In this document: positions 35,749 to 48,829 of the stretch, in pieces | How positions within the stretch are numbered: the stretch's first letter is position 1 | Layout: the number at the start of each line of letters is the position of its first letter | From: Centrapalus pauciflorus | Taxonomy: Eukaryota; Streptophyta; Magnoliopsida; Asterales; Asteraceae | Direction of reading: 5' to 3' | Assembly (NCBI GenBank): GCA_020465985.1 | Contig: JAANYP010002662.1 | Coordinates: forward strand, 62,001 to 126,000 | Length of the DNA stretch: 64,000 nt | Notes under the pieces: model-generated | Seen by the model: the letters and a program-made list of their open reading frames with translations, nothing else | What the model was told of the DNA's origin: nothing | Databases searched by the model: none | Position numbers and translations under genes: made by a program

Positions 35749-37423
35749 TGTAACACCCACATTTCTCACACAAATGCCACGTCAATAAACAATCATAAGT
35801 GGCAATATCGCAATCGTCTCAAGGTACACATGTCACAGGATTAGACGAAAATCACTATTAATTAAAACTTTAATACAAGATTGTCACATAACATTTCACA
35901 TGCTGAGACTGATGTACATACACAACTGAACACTACTATCATACACATGTAGATCAGATACAACAGTTCTCAAAAGCTAATAGCGACAAACAGCAGATTA
36001 CACAAAACTCAGTACTGAATTCCCTCGGCTCCTACTTCGGCGGCTGCTACGACTGAGGCCCCATAATATGACTGCCTGAGACACGGAAGACTCGAAAACA
36101 TAAGCTGGGAAGCTCGTGAGTATGCGAGGGTTAGACTCTGCAGATAAGCACATATAGCATACACAACACATATATCTCAATGCACGTAACACAGCTCAAT
36201 ACACAACACATATCTCTGCTCAAAAGGGACGCCGTTCCCCAGCTAACAGGCCGCACACAGCAGCGGTTAGCTACTCAGTAGGCACAGGAGCGACCTGGCG
36301 ATAACACTGCTGTATATATACAGTCTCATACTTCATGACTTGTTAGGGACAGTCAGACTGCGCGACCACATATCGCGGATACCTTCACTCAAACACATAT
36401 AGCACGTATAGGGTAGATGGAATCATACCTGTGCCGTATCTCTGTCCCATATACACATATCACAACACATAATCGACTCATAAAACTTTACGCGCGTTTG
36501 ATAAAGAACTCGAGTACTCACCAAATACCCAAGGCAACGACAATCCAACTCTTATCACGTTACGCGCGTTTGATAAAGAACTCGGTACGCGGAAGGCTCG
36601 AACCTGTAACATAACGGATCCCAAATATTAACGCAGACTCAACGGATAGATCACATAATCCGAACACAATCGATATAATCAAACACAACCCAAGATACCA
36701 CCCCAAACAAACAACCGACGCCCAAACCCATTATCGCCAAACGCCGCATCGCGCCCGCACTCGGGCAACACGGTCTCGCCGCGGCCATCGCGGCCGCGCT
36801 CACGCTACAACAGCAGCAGTACAGGTCGATTTCCATGGCAGAACCAGAGGCTTCAGCTCCACAACTCGATTTTTAGCACCAAACAAACATACAACCCATA
36901 CACAATCAGACCCACAACTTCCAGAAACTAAAACACTCAAACTTAGCACATCATACCTACGAATTTAGCAACCAAAACCATGAAATGTTACCTCGAATTG
37001 CTCAAGAACACAAGGAGGAGAAAGGAATTCAAATTAACACCCTCAAATCCAGATTTTCTTTGCTGATTGCTGCTCCAACACTCTCACATACTTCACGTTT
37101 CTAAGTTTTCCAAAAAGGGAAGGGAAGAAAAGAGAGTAAAGTCAAGGGGCGTACGTATATATTCACTTTCCTCAATTAGAAACCCCAGACCCGATTAATC
37201 CGAACCCGATATCACTTTTTCACTATTAATATCATTTTAACCCAATTAAATCCACGATCTCAATGATAATAATAATCCACTAATTATTAATTCGAAGACA
37301 CGTATCACTCGGTCTCGACACGTTAAATCCACGAAACGGAATTTAATTGGAACACGCGATAATATTAAATTAAAGAGCCAATAATTTAAATCCACGTACC
37401 AGGCTCAAATCCGGGATGTTACA
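35749..37423 (-). mobile_element. Family-C LTR, reverse, full length (1675 bp)
   Basis: TGTAACACCCAC to CGGGATGTTACA on the plus strand, the reverse complement of the LTR at 38308-40032. No primer site follows its end and no polypurine tract precedes it, so it behaves as a solo LTR, but the flanks (CTTAA and TATAT) do not match. It sits at the same place in family-A interior as the C piece at 20041. It contains GCGGCC-ATC-GCGGCCGC at about 36781-36797. Confidence 0.85.
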
Positions 37424-38307
37424 TATATGATATTATGAAGTTTTGGAAGGGTATATATGAAATTCTCCCTAATATTTAAGATAACAATGAATAACATGTT
37501 AAGTTTATATATTTATTATTGAAAATAATAATTAAGTCGAAATGTATTAACGTAAAAAATATTTAACTAGAAAAGAATAAACGTTAAGTTTATATATTTT
37601 TATTAGAAATTATAATTAAATCAAAATGTAGTCAGTAATGAAATAGTTAAAACAAAATGAATAAAACACTCAAAATACTAAATTTCAAGTTAACGTATTA
37701 ATATAAAAAATATTAAAATGAAAATGAAACAAATACTGCACCTGAATAAAAACACATTAAAAAAAATATTTAAATGAAAATGAAAAAAACCCTTAGTTTA
37801 TATATTTTCTTAAAAAATATAAATTTAGCAAATTATATTAATGTAATGAAATAGTTAGATGATAACATATAAAATATAAAAATGTATAAATATTTTATCA
37901 AATGAAACAAAAGATAAATAATTTTAAAATAATTAAATTGAATATATAAAAAAACATAAATAAAATATTCTAATGAGATAATTTTTAATAAATATAGAAT
38001 AAATATATTTTAAAAAATAAAAATGTATAACTAATAATAATAATTGATTTTTTAAATTAACATTTAAAACTTAATCAAAACTAAAAATTAATAAAAAAAA
38101 AACTAAAACTGAAAATAAATTACATAGTTGAGAGACTAAATATGTTATTGAGAAAAAGGGCAAAATCGTCATTTAAAAAAAGTTAAGAGAAAGAAGGACT
38201 ATTTTTGCAAGTAAATAGTGTTTTTAGGGACCATTTATGCCATTTTTAAAGACCAGGGACCAAATCCATAATTTTAACCAAACCACATGGACCATTTTTG
38301 TAATTTT
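37424..38307. other. A/T-rich spacer between inverted family-C LTRs
   Basis: Very A-rich, no gene. GGACCATTTTTG and AGGGACCA words in its last 120 bases resemble a common plant repeat, not further identified. Confidence 0.6.
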
Positions 38308-38565
38308 TGTAACATCCCGGATTTGAGCCTGGTACGTGGATTTAATTTATTGGCTCATTTATTTAATATTATTGCGTTGTTCCAATTGAATCCCGTTTCG
38401 TGGATTTAACGTGTCGAGACCGAGTGATACGTGTCTCCGGATTAATAATTAGTGGACTATTATTATTTATGAGATCGTGGATTTAATTGGGTCCAAATAA
38501 TATTAATTGTGAAAAAATGGTATCGGAATCCGATTTGTCGGGTCCGGGGTTTCTAATTATGGAAA

Positions 38566-38567
<2 letters not shown>

Positions 38568-38645
<78 letters not shown>
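38568..38645. repeat. (AT)n microsatellite at TATA position of LTR C
   Basis: About 39 AT units. The homologous site in the reverse LTR (about 37147-37162) has a single TATATA, so the expansion happened in this copy. Confidence 0.92.
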
Positions 38646-38651
<6 letters not shown>

Positions 38652-38992
38652 CATGAATACGTTTCCTTCCTTTCCCTTTCAAAATTCAGAAACGTGAAGT
38701 GTGTGTGAAGTGTTTGGAGCTGCTGAAATTCATCAAGAAGCCAAGTTGGTTGCCGAATCTGAGTGATCTTCTTCCTCTTTGTGTTCTTGAACAAGTATAG
38801 GTAAGACTTCATGGCTTTGCTTGCTGAAAATTGAGATGTATGTGTGTATTATCTTAAGGATTGGTTCTGAAAGTTTTGGGTCTGCTATGTATATGAATTC
38901 TATGTGTTTTGGCTGCTGGAAATGAGTTGGAGAGGTTAAAACCTCTGGTTCTGCAATTTTCGCGAACTGCACAGAGCTGCTGTAGCGTGAGC

Positions 38993-39009
38993 GCGGCCAC
39001 GATGGCCGC
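38993..39009. repeat. Palindromic word GCGGCC-ACGAT-GGCCGC in LTR C
   Basis: Perfect 6-bp arms around a five-base centre, followed by a second degenerate GGCCGCGATGCGGC at 39034-39047. It sits in the same part of the LTR as the array in element E, after a GAACTGCACAGAGCTGCTG stretch. Confidence 0.85.
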
Positions 39010-40034
39010 GGCGCGACTGCGTTGACTGAGCCTGGCCGCGATGCGGCGGCTGTTTGTTTGGGTTTTGGGCGCCGGTTGGTTGTTCGGGGTTGTGTTTTGA
39101 GTCGTGTTCGATTTATAATGATTGTGTTTGGGTTTCGGTTGGTTATCGGTCGAGTTTGTATTAATCCGTTAGGATCCGTGATGTTTACAGGTTCGAGTCG
39201 ACCGCGTACCGCTCCGTGATAAGATTTGGGTTGTCGTTGCTTTGGGTATTTGGTGAGTACTCGAGTCCTTTATAAAACGCGCGTAAAGTTTTATGAGTCG
39301 ATTATGTGTTGTGATATGCGTATGTGAGACAGAGATACGGCGCACGTATGATTCTATCTACCCTATACGTGTTATACGTGTTTAAGTGCAGGTGTCCGCG
39401 ATATGTGATCGCGCAGGCTGACTGTCCCTAACCAGTCGTGAAGTATGAGACTGTATATATACAGCAGTGTTTATCGCCAGGTCGCTCCTGTGCCTATTGT
39501 GAGCTAACCGCTGCTGTGTGCGACCTGTTAGCTGGGGAACGGCGTCCCCTTTTGAGCAGAGATATGTGTGTGCATCGAGCCTGTGTTACGTGCATTGAGA
39601 TATATGTGTCGTGCATGTTATGTGTTCTTATTTGCAGAGTCTGACCCTCGCGTACTCACGAGCTTCCCAGCTTATGTTTTCGAGTCTTCCGTGTCTCAGG
39701 CAGCCATACCGTGGGGTCACAGTCACAACAGCAGCAGCCGAAGTGGTCAGAGTTTGTGGGTGCTTGTCAGCGTTTGATATTAGACTTCAGGAACTGTTAT
39801 CTGTATTTTGTACTTGATCAGCATTGTGCTAGCTATCGGTAGTTAGCATGTATCAGATAGTTCAGTTGTGTATGTGTTATATCAGCATGATGTATGGCGA
39901 TATGTGTATTAAAGTTTTAATTGACAGCGTTTTCCGCTAATCCTGTGACATGTGTACCTTGAGATGATTGCGATATTGCCACTATTGTTTGTAAATTGAC
40001 GTGGCTTTTGTATGAGAAATGTGGGTGTTACAGC

Positions 40035-40048
40035 TTGGTATCAGAGCT
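40035..40048 (+). other. Primer-binding site, element C
   Basis: TTGGTATCAGAGCT, two bases after the LTR end, one base different from the usual complement of initiator tRNA. Confidence 0.9.
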
Positions 40049-40213
40049 TGTGGTTTCAATATTGAGTATCAGTGGATGCTTGAGCTCTTACCGTGTTCAG
40101 ATCCGTGAGATTCTTCCCTGTGACTGAGTTTAGCGGAATTAACTGACCTAGCTTACTGTATAACGCTGGGTGGTCGTTCTATTATCTTACCTTTGTGATA
40201 TGTGCAGGTAGTT

Positions 40214-41762
40214 ATGGCAGATCATGGAGAGGGCCCAGGGCCAGAGAGACCAGCGGAGGACGAGTATGTCCGTCGGTCAGAGATGTTAGCAGTTCTGACA
40301 GAGTTCTATCGAGAGAGAGATCAGCGACAGATATCAGATCCGCCGCCAGTTACGAGTACTGAGACAGGGATTGGTGCGTCTTCTTCTGCTCCGTGAGGTG
40401 GGTCCTTTAAGGACTTTATGACAGGAGTCCCACCTCAGTTCCGAGGCGGTGGTGAGCCGGGCGCGGCCATGGCTAGGGAAAGAGAGATTGAGGCGGCTTT
40501 CCGAGTCGCTCATGTCGATCCACGTGATATGGTCGGTTATGCGACCTATCTACTGAGAGGAGGGGCTTCACAGTGGTGGAGGTCCATTGAGTCATCTATG
40601 ACTACAGCTGCAGCGTATGCCATGTCGTGGGAGCAGTTCCGTGCCATCTTTGAGTTACAGTACCTTCCCCGTGATGAGCGCCGGGGAATGGAGTGTCGTT
40701 TTCTGCATCTCCAACAGGGCAGTATGTCAGTCCAGCAGTATGTAGATCGTTTTAATGAGTATGCCCAGTTTGCACGTTGATACCGAGATTCGTAAGGCTG
40801 ATGCCTTCATTGATGGTTTGCGGTCAGATATTCGGGAGTTTGTCGGGCTTCACGACACCCCTACCTCTGCGCGGGCATTAGAGTTGGCTCGAGTCCGAGA
40901 AAGGGAGATAGAGAGACAGAGGGGTCAGCCTCCAGCCCAGAGACAGAGGACAGGGACGTCTGAGCAGTCCCATGGTTACTATCGAGAGCCTCAGGATTTT
41001 CAAAGAGAGAGTCAGCCTGAGCCGGAGCAGAGTCAGGGACAGGGTTTGGGGTCCCGTAGAGACAGAGACAGGGGCAGAGACCGCAGGTCCAGGAGGTCGG
41101 GTCAGTATCAGGGTTTAGGGACGGCCGGTCAGAGTCAGGGTCAGACTTCCCGATATAGTGCTCCTAGTCAGAGTCAGAGCAGCGTGGGGCAGAGGTCCCA
41201 GCCATCAGGGAGCCGAGCTGACAGTTATTTTGGGAAGAGAGACTGCCAGAGATGCCGCCATCGCCATTCCGGTCCTTGCATGCCGGAGCAGCCCAGATGT
41301 TACCGTTGTGGACAGTACGGTCACACTTCATTTACTTGTACTTCGAGGGATTCCCTGTGCTTCCGCTGTGGCAGGCCAGGTCACATAGTCAGAGATTGTC
41401 CAGATGCGCCGCTAGCTGTACAGGGAGCGAGTATCAGCGGTGCCAGAGCCGAGCCTTCGTCTTTGAGCCGCCGAGAGTCAGCACCCAGAGGCCGGGGTAG
41501 AGTATTCCAGGCTACGGCAGAGGAGGCCCGCGAGTCTACTGATGTAGTATCCGGTACGTACATTCTGAATGGGCTTAGCGCCCGAGTTTTGTTTGATTCT
41601 GGAGCGGACCGCTCGTATGTGTCTGTGATATTTTGTGCGTACTTTTCAGTGCCTTCTACTGCTTTACCTGTTCCGTTAGTTGTTGAGAGAGTAGATGGTA
41701 GTACAGCGTTAGTGAGCCTGGTATTTTGAGATTGTGTTCTTGAGATAGACGCGCATCGGTTT
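40214..41762 (+). pseudogene. Element C gag-protease, broken
   Basis: Begins ATGGCAGATCATGG. Gag core motifs GSFKDFMTG, GGASQWWRSI, FELQYLP, FLHLQQGSMSVQQY and FIDGLRSDI are read across a TGA at 40394 and a frameshift near 40770. An arginine/glutamine/serine-rich tail leads to CCHC knuckles CYRCGQYGHTSFTC and CFRCGRPGHIVRDC (about 41297-41400), then protease VLFDSGADRSYVS near 41590. A TGA at 41727 interrupts before the RT part. Missing residues in the gag (REREIEAAF where E has LDWLREIEVAF) add to the damage. Confidence 0.88.
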
Positions 41763-43088
41763 TTGATTGATTTGCTTCCGATAGAGGTTAGAAGTTTTGA
41801 CGTGATAGTGGGTATGGATTGGATGACAGCCAGACAGGCTGACATTCTATGTGCAAAAAAGATTATCCGAATACCCATTTCAGACAGTGAGACCGTGACA
41901 GTGTACGGCGAGAGGCGCCGAGGCGAGATTGGTATGGTTTCGATGGCCAGAGCTCAGAGGTATGTTGCGAAGGGATGTGAGACCTTCCTGGCTTACGTTG
42001 TGGACGCCAGATTAGAGAAGAAGACTATAGCGGATATACCTGTGATCAGAGACTTCCCTGAGGTATTCCCAGAGGAGTTGCCTGGGTTACCGCCAGATCG
42101 TCAGGTCGAGTTTCGCATAGACCTTATCCCTGGAGCGGTGCCTATTGCGAAGACGCCTTATAGGCTGGCACCTACTGAGATGAGAGAGATGATGTCGCAG
42201 CTTCAGGAGTTGCCGGGTCATGGATTTATCCGTCCGAGTTCGTCCCCGTGGGGAGCTCCCGTGTTATTTGTGAAGAAGAAGGACGGTTCTATGCGGATGT
42301 GTATTGACTACCGAGAGTTGAATAAAGTGACAATGAAGAACCGTTATCCGCTTCCACGTATCGACGATCTGTTTGACCAGTTGCAGGGTTCGAGCTTCTT
42401 TTCGAAGATAAACCTGAGATCGGGGTATCATCAGCTGAGAGTTAGGGACGAGGATGTGCCGAAGACTGCGTTTCGGACGAGATACGGCCACTATGAGTTC
42501 CTTGTGATGCCCTTCGGACTGATTGACGCACCAGCGGCATTCATGGATTTGATGAACAGGTTGTGTAGATCTATGTTGGATCGGTTCGTGATAGTGTTTA
42601 TCAACGACATCCTAATCTATTTGAGGAGTGCCGAGGACCACGAGTAGCACTTGCGAGAGGTTTTAACCGTGCTGCGAAAGGAGAGACTGTATGCGAAGTT
42701 CTCCAAGTGCGAGTTCTGGTTGCGAGAGGTTCAGTTTCTGGGGCACGTAGTGAGCGCCGGGGGTATTTCAGTGGATCCGGCGAAGATAGAGGCTGTGATG
42801 AGTTGGGAGCCGCCGAGAATCGTGCCTGAGATCCGTAGTTTTCTGGGATTAGCTGGGTATTATCGCCGCTTCATTCAGGACTTCTCGCAGATTGCCATGC
42901 CGTTGACGAGATTGACACGGCAGTCCGTTCCTTCGTGTGGTCTGATGAGCAGGAGTCAGCGTTCAGAGAGCTGAAGTCCCGGTTATGTCAGGCTCTAGTA
43001 TTAGCATTGCCCGATGGTACAGAGGATTTCATAGTCTACTGTGATGCGTCAGGTCGGTTTGGGTTGTGTTCTGATGCAGTGAGGTAAG
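41763..43088 (+). pseudogene. Element C reverse transcriptase, catalytically dead
   Basis: VEFRIDLIPGAVPIAKTPYR, GFIRPSSSPWGAPVLFVKKKDG, CIDYRELNKVT and VMPFGL show a complete gypsy RT order. Two catalytic aspartates are gone: motif A reads SKINLRSGYHQ (AAC codon at 42411) and the YxDD box reads FINDILIY (AAC codon at 42603). Both fit G-to-A change. A TAG at 42645 and a frameshift near 42930 follow; the homologous frame resumes with DFIVYCDASGRFGL. Confidence 0.9.
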
Positions 43089-43454
43089 GTGATAGCGTAT
43101 GCGTCGCGACAGCTGAAGACCTACGAGGAGAACCATACCGTGCACGATCTCGAGTTAGACGCGATAGTGTTTGCGTTGAAGATATGGCGTCATTATTTGT
43201 ATGGTTCGCGGTTTGTGGTGTATACAGATCATAAGAGTCTTCAGTATCTGTTTAGTCAGAAAGAGCTGAATATGAGACAGCGGTGCAGCTTAGAGCTTCT
43301 GAAGGATTATGACTGCGAGATTCAGTACCATCCTGGTAGGGCCAATGTGGTGGCCGATGCGTTGAGCCGCAAGGCGTATGGCCAGACAGTGGTTTCCCGA
43401 GCAGCGAGGCTCGAGGTCACGTCAACTCTTGTGGAGAGTCTGAGATTGGCTTAG
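43089..43454 (+). pseudogene. Element C RNase H segment
   Basis: VIAYASRQLKTYEENHTVHD, LELDAIVFALKIWRHYLYG, VYTDHKSLQYLFSQKELNMR and ADALSRKA are standard gypsy RNase H motifs. It is preceded by a stop codon at about 43083 and ended by TAG at 43452. Confidence 0.88.
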
Positions 43455-44756
43455 TTAGAGGGTTTGCGAGCAGAGAACGTGAAGAGAGAGCGACTTGCAG
43501 GGCAGCTTGATGTGTTGAGCAGAGATAGCAGAAACTTATATGTGTTTCATGATCGGGTTTGGGTTCCGAGAGTCGGTAATCTGCGGCAGTTGATACTGGA
43601 TGAGTCGCACCGATCGAGACTGTCTATCCACCCCGGGAGCACCAAAATGTACAGAGATCTGTGTGAGTTCTACTGGTGGCCTGAGATGAAGAGAGATGTG
43701 GGTCGGTATGTCGAGGAGTGCATGATGTGTCTGCGCGTTAAGGCTGAGCATCAGAAGCCTCACGGGCATCTGCAGCCTCTGGAGATCCCTGAGTGGAAGT
43801 GGTATCATATCACGATGGATTTTATCGTTAGACTTCCACGCACAGTTCGAGGCAACGATATGATCTGGGTGATTGTGGATCGGTTGAAGAAGAGTGCCTA
43901 TTTTCTAGCGGTTCGGGGCACCATTACGATGGATCAGTTGCCTCGGTTATACATTAATGAGATGGTTTCGAGGCACGACGTTCCGATGTCGATTACGTCT
44001 GATAGAGATACGTGGTTTACTTCGAGGTTCTGGCATAGCTTTCAGCGCGAGTTGGGGACTAGAGTGCAGTTGAGCACAGCGTACAGACCTCAGACAGACG
44101 GGCAGACAGAGTGGACGAATCAGACTCTCGAAGATATGCTCCGAGCGTGTGCGATAGATTTCAGTGGTAGTTGGGACATTCACTTTCCGTTGGTCGAGTT
44201 CGCGTACAACAACAGCTCCCATACCTCCATCAAGATGGTTCCGTTTGAGGCACTATATGGGCGTAAGTGCCTAACCCCTGTGTGTTGTGGCGAGGTCGGC
44301 GAGCGACCTATCAGTGGGCCTGAGTTGCTACAAGAGACGAGCGACAAAGTGGCGATTATCCGTGAGCATATGAGAGTAGTGCAGAGCCGGCAGAAGAGTT
44401 ATGCCGATCGTCGTCTGACTGAGCTCGAGTTCAGTGTTGGGGACCGTGTGATGTTGAAAGTATCGCCGTAGAAGGGAGTTATCAGATTCAGACACCGAGG
44501 TAAGCTAAGTCCGCGATACATTGGTCCGTTTGAGATCATCGCTAGAGTCCGAGATCAGGCGTACAGATTGAGACTACCTCCCGAGTTGGCCGGAGTTCAT
44601 GATACATTCCATGTGAGTCATCTGAGGAAGTGTTTGGCCAAAGACGATCAGTACGTGCCGCTATCCGAGATCACCGTGGACGACCATTTGAGATATGTCG
44701 AGCAGCCCGAGGCAATTACCGACCGAAAGGTGAAGAAATTGCGAAATAAAGAGATT
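43455..44756 (+). pseudogene. Element C integrase with partial chromodomain-type tail
   Basis: The HHCC zinc region (HPGSTKMYRDLCEFYWWPEM, then CMMCLRVKAEHQKP) is present. The core shows MDFI, SDRDTWFTS where relatives have a proline-arginine, and TDGQTEWTNQ with Trp after the catalytic Glu. A TAG at 44469 interrupts (VMLKVSP then KGVIRF). It goes on as SPRYIGPFEII, LRLPPELAGVHDTFHVSHLR and the chromodomain-like YVEQPEAITDRKVKKLRNKE, where the element ends. Chromodomains of this type direct insertion to heterochromatin; only its beginning remains. Confidence 0.88.
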
Positions 44757-45152
44757 GCACATTCTGTTTTAGTTTTCACATTCCCTTCTCGTAAATCCAT
44801 TTATCCAACTTGACTTTCAGCTTATAAAACCACTAAAATGGCCTCTTTTATGTTATATTCAAAAAGTATAAACATATATAAACTTAGTCTAACATCCACA
44901 ACACAAACTTTAATCAATTTAATCATATCACCTATTAAAATTTCTAACTTAAAAATCCAAGTTCAAGTTCATAACATTCCTTTGGTTTCTTATGCTTATA
45001 GCTTCAGAAACCTTTCAATTATTCCATTATTATTGACCATCCATATATATAAAACACCACTTTTGAATTCACCATCATTTGGCTCGGAATTGCTATGCTA
45101 GAGAATAAATTGATGGGGAACACACACACATACCCTTAAAACAAAGAAAAGA
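44757..45152 (-). mobile_element. Family-A LTR fragment, reverse
   Basis: GCACATTCTGTTTTAGTTTT onward matches 18428-18840 in the reverse A LTR, including CTGCTCGTAAATCC-like and CACACACATACCCTTAAA landmarks. It stops where the LTR of element D begins. Fourth A copy in the window. Confidence 0.85.
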
Positions 45153-46557
45153 TGTAACATCCGACATTAAACCAGGTTAGCAACTATGACCTAATCAGTA
45201 TTTAATAGCCAATTATAACCTAATCAGTGGTCATTAGCAATTAATCAAAGTGATTAAGAATGTTCATGAAGAAAATCAACTCAATTAGAATCAAATTCAT
45301 CGGTGCGATTAATCGGGAAATCAATTAATCCGATCGATTTACGATATGATGGATTAATTCAACTAAGTACATAATTAATCTATGATTAGTGACACTAATC
45401 ATGTACCAATACACTTATTTAACATTAATTATGCAAGACTAAAACAATTCATTAAAACAATGCATCCAAAAGTATTTATGAATTTACAAAAAAAGGGAAA
45501 TATAAGAATACATTTCTAAATACATTTATACAAAAAAAAAACATTGAAATACACCTCCTATAGGCCGGCCATAGTGAAGGACATAAAGGACTTGATATAT
45601 TTTTTTTACTCAATATTTCACCATCAAATCCTCTTTCTTTCAATTCACCCAAGATTTTACACTATTTTCATCATTTCACCACCTTTTTATCCTCTATAAA
45701 TAAGACCCCAACTTCACTTCATTCTTCACACCTTCAAATCAAAAATCACTCTCTCTTTCTCTCTTTGAAATCCGGCCAAGAGGAGCCAAGAACACCAAAA
45801 ATTCCAATTTTTCGTTCTTGCAACATTTTAAGTGTTTTTGGGAGAAATCTTCCAAGAGTTTCAACTTCTACTTGATTTCATTCTTCTAACACCCTAAAGT
45901 AAGTAAATACTAACTTATTTCATCATACATTTATGTTTGTATAAGTCTTGCATGATATATATAATCACCAACAACAACAAGTTTCATAAAAACTCAAGTT
46001 TATAAATCACTAGTTTTTGTTTTTAAGTTGTTTTCTTCAAATGTGTTTATAAATATATAAAAACAACATGTAAGTGTAAATATAAAGAACACAAGTCATA
46101 TAAATGTGTTTTATAACTTTTATACAAGTAACTTTTGAATAAACAACAAGAATCACAAGTTATTTCAAGTTTATGAACTACGAAATTTCGGCAGAAATAT
46201 TACTTCAACTTTGAAAAATCATAACTAAGTCATAACTTAACAAAATGAGTTGATTCTTGTCTCAAAAGTTATATCTATGTCTTAACTAAAAATCGGGAAG
46301 TTTTCATAATTTATTATGGAGTTTAAAACCCCCAGATATTATTTGGGAACCCGAAAGTTTGACAGCTCAAAAATGACAAACATTGGGTTTTTAACGAGAT
46401 TTTTTCCTAACCTAAACACCTCGAAAAATGGCCGTTCTTGACTTTACAAATTATTTGTATATAGTAGTTTATTGTCCAAGAAAACCAAAGCCTAAATCAT
46501 TTTGGAGCTTGGTCAAAAACAGCCTCAAAATAGGTCGAAAAACTTTCGAAAAGCTGA

Positions 46558-46672
<115 letters not shown>

Positions 46673-47108
46673 TGACGTTTTAAGTGGGTTTTATTTTATA
46701 AACTTGTAATGTTGGGTGATTTAAGACATAAAAACCTATATATACATATTATTATATATGAGTTATTAAGTCCCTATTATCACTTAGGACTCGATTAATC
46801 ACATCCGGATCAACACCCATCAATCTACGCTAACTTGCATTTTACGCAAATATTTTGCCATCACATGCTCGGTGAGTCTTCATAGCCCCTATTTTCACAC
46901 TGTTATGTTTTGGGATTGAAATATATGCTACGTTTTCATATGGACACGGAAACTACTTCATTTCTATTATGTATTACACATGTCGTTCCATCAGCCCTCA
47001 AATCATGAACCGTTAGTTACATTTATTTATAAGCGCGAATATATTGTGGATAGATCTACCGGGAGTCATGTCCCCCATTCGGGTTAGTCTTACCGGCTAA
47101 CGGCGGAA

Positions 47109-47111
<3 letters not shown>

Positions 47112-47202
<91 letters not shown>
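47112..47202. repeat. (AT)n microsatellite in LTR D, second
   Basis: About 45 AT units, 440 bp from the first. Confidence 0.93.
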
Positions 47203-47203
<1 letters not shown>

Positions 47204-47712
47204 CATTACGGTATTACGTATGGGAATACTGCACATGGCAAACTCATAATTAAGTTTCGGTTGCATGATGGTTTTTATGTTATACATAACATGGAATTTA
47301 TGATTTTATAAATTCAAACTCATCTGTTGATGTCCATACAAGTCATATTTACGTGTAAACCTATGAGCTCATCAACAATTTTGTTGACGTATTTTAGCCT
47401 GTATTTTCAGGAAATTAAGGCAAGTGCATCGCATCGGAAGTATTTTCAAGCTTCCGTACTTATGGAGTCGCATTCATTTTCAAACCATCGGAGATTTATT
47501 TGCATTATTTTGGTTAATTTAATTATGTATATAAATCTTTATATTTTGTGAACTACTTACACAATATGTTGGTGATGTAAAACATTTTTATATTTCAAAG
47601 TTATATTGATGTATTTTTGAAAACGTCCATATAGTGGTCGTTCGTTATGATTATGGTTACGCTTCCGCGACGTCACGCTTCGTTGCCAACCGGGGTAACG
47701 GGGTGTGATAGA

Positions 47713-47726
47713 TTGGTATCAAAGCC
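47713..47726 (+). other. Primer-binding site, element D
   Basis: TTGGTATCAAAGCC, one change (A for G) from the standard initiator-tRNA complement. Confidence 0.85.
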
Positions 47727-47834
47727 ATAGTTATAGTGAACTAGGTTGCATTAGTACCGTAGACTATAACTGCACTTAAGTTTTACTGATTTTTTAAAAT
47801 ATTTTGTAACTAACTAAAAGTCTATAAATGGACC

Positions 47835-48623
47835 TTGATACCAGAAAACATTTCGAACAACACCATCATCATCTTGTCTGATTCTGAGGATGACTACACT
47901 CCCATGAGCCCCGAAGTAACTGAGGTTTTCACCGAAGGAGAACCGTCTAAAGAAGAGGACCCCTCCGAATTGCCGATGGAGGAGTCAGAAGAGGAGCCCA
48001 TGGAAGAAGACGACACCTGAGAGGATCCACCACCCCCGGTGATCCCTTCGTACATCCCATATCACCCGGAGGTTCCATCATTCAAACCGTACTGCCCCCA
48101 CCCCAACGGCCCAAAGATGCTGTATACACCACGCAAAAGAGTTTTCATGCCGAGACGAGAGACTATTCCCATCCCGGCTCCCCAACCAAGTCCACCACCA
48201 CAGCAACGACGGGCAAACACCCGAAGATGGGACTGGATGCCGGAGACCCTCCAAGAGTGGTGGCGGGAGGAGGGAATCCCCTCCCACTTTGAGATCGGAG
48301 GACCATCCTCCGCACCTACCCCACCACTCACCCAAGAACCCGCTGAACAGACCATACCACTCTTGGTAGCACGGTCTTCAAGGCACAACCTCCAAGTGCG
48401 GTTGCTTAACCAAGACATTGGAGAGATGACAGCCCGTTTAGAGCGAGAGGAGTTGCAAAACTCCAACCCATACTGGGCTAACCAGCACGCCCTCGCCATC
48501 CAACAGGCCGGGTTAGATGAGCTTCGACAAAGATTAGCCGAGAGCGAGGCCCGTAATGAGGAGCTGACTCAGCGCCTCAATGCATTGGAAAAGGGAGAGA
48601 CCCCCGATCACTCCCACACCTAG
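47835..48623 (+). pseudogene. Extra ORF upstream of gag in element D (acidic, coiled coil)
   Basis: One frame of about 260 codons, split by an in-frame TGA at 48018. The first part is strongly acidic (DSEDDY, then EEPSKEEDP and EESEEEPMEEDD). The second is proline/arginine-rich in the middle (IPAPQPSPPPQQRR) and ends in a heptad-like helix (LDELRQRLAESEARNEELTQ). No ATG opens the first 20 codons in this frame; ATGAGCCCC at 47904 is the first. Similar acidic plus coiled-coil proteins precede gag in many Asteraceae Ty3 elements as I recall them; function is unknown. It is separated from gag by about 200 bp. Confidence 0.7.
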
Positions 48624-48829
48624 TACCCCCTATATGTAATAGTGTAGGACTAAAAATTTTCGGGTAATAACCCGCCCCAATGTAAGAAAATTATGAATGA
48701 TTAATGAAAATTGCAAGTTATTTATGAATCTGTGTTTGATGATTATAGAACTGTGCCTTAAGAAAAAATTAAATCTTTAAGACTCAACTTCTTACACTAT
48801 ATATGCTCTTTTCTTTAAACTTTAAGATA

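Larger units (their letters stand above)
38308..40032 (+). repeat. 5' LTR of element C (1725 bp)
   Basis: TGTAACATCCCGG to GGGTGTTACA, followed by the primer site. It contains the (AT)n tract at 38568-38645 where the reverse sister LTR has only GAATATATACG, and the palindrome at 38993-39009. Confidence 0.9.
38308..44756 (+). mobile_element. Ty3/gypsy element C (Tekay-like), inactive, 3'-truncated
   Basis: 5' LTR, primer site, gag, protease, RT, RNase H, integrase and the beginning of a chromodomain-like C-terminus can be read in order. It is then cut at about 44756 by a reverse family-A LTR fragment. RT before integrase defines Ty3/gypsy; the integrase tail YVEQPEAITDRKVKKLRNKE is of the plant Tekay/Del chromovirus type. 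Confidence 0.9.

Noticed and set aside
48062..48499. 145-residue minus-strand frame in element D
   Set aside because: Antisense shadow of the extra ORF before gag; codons follow the plus-strand ORF.
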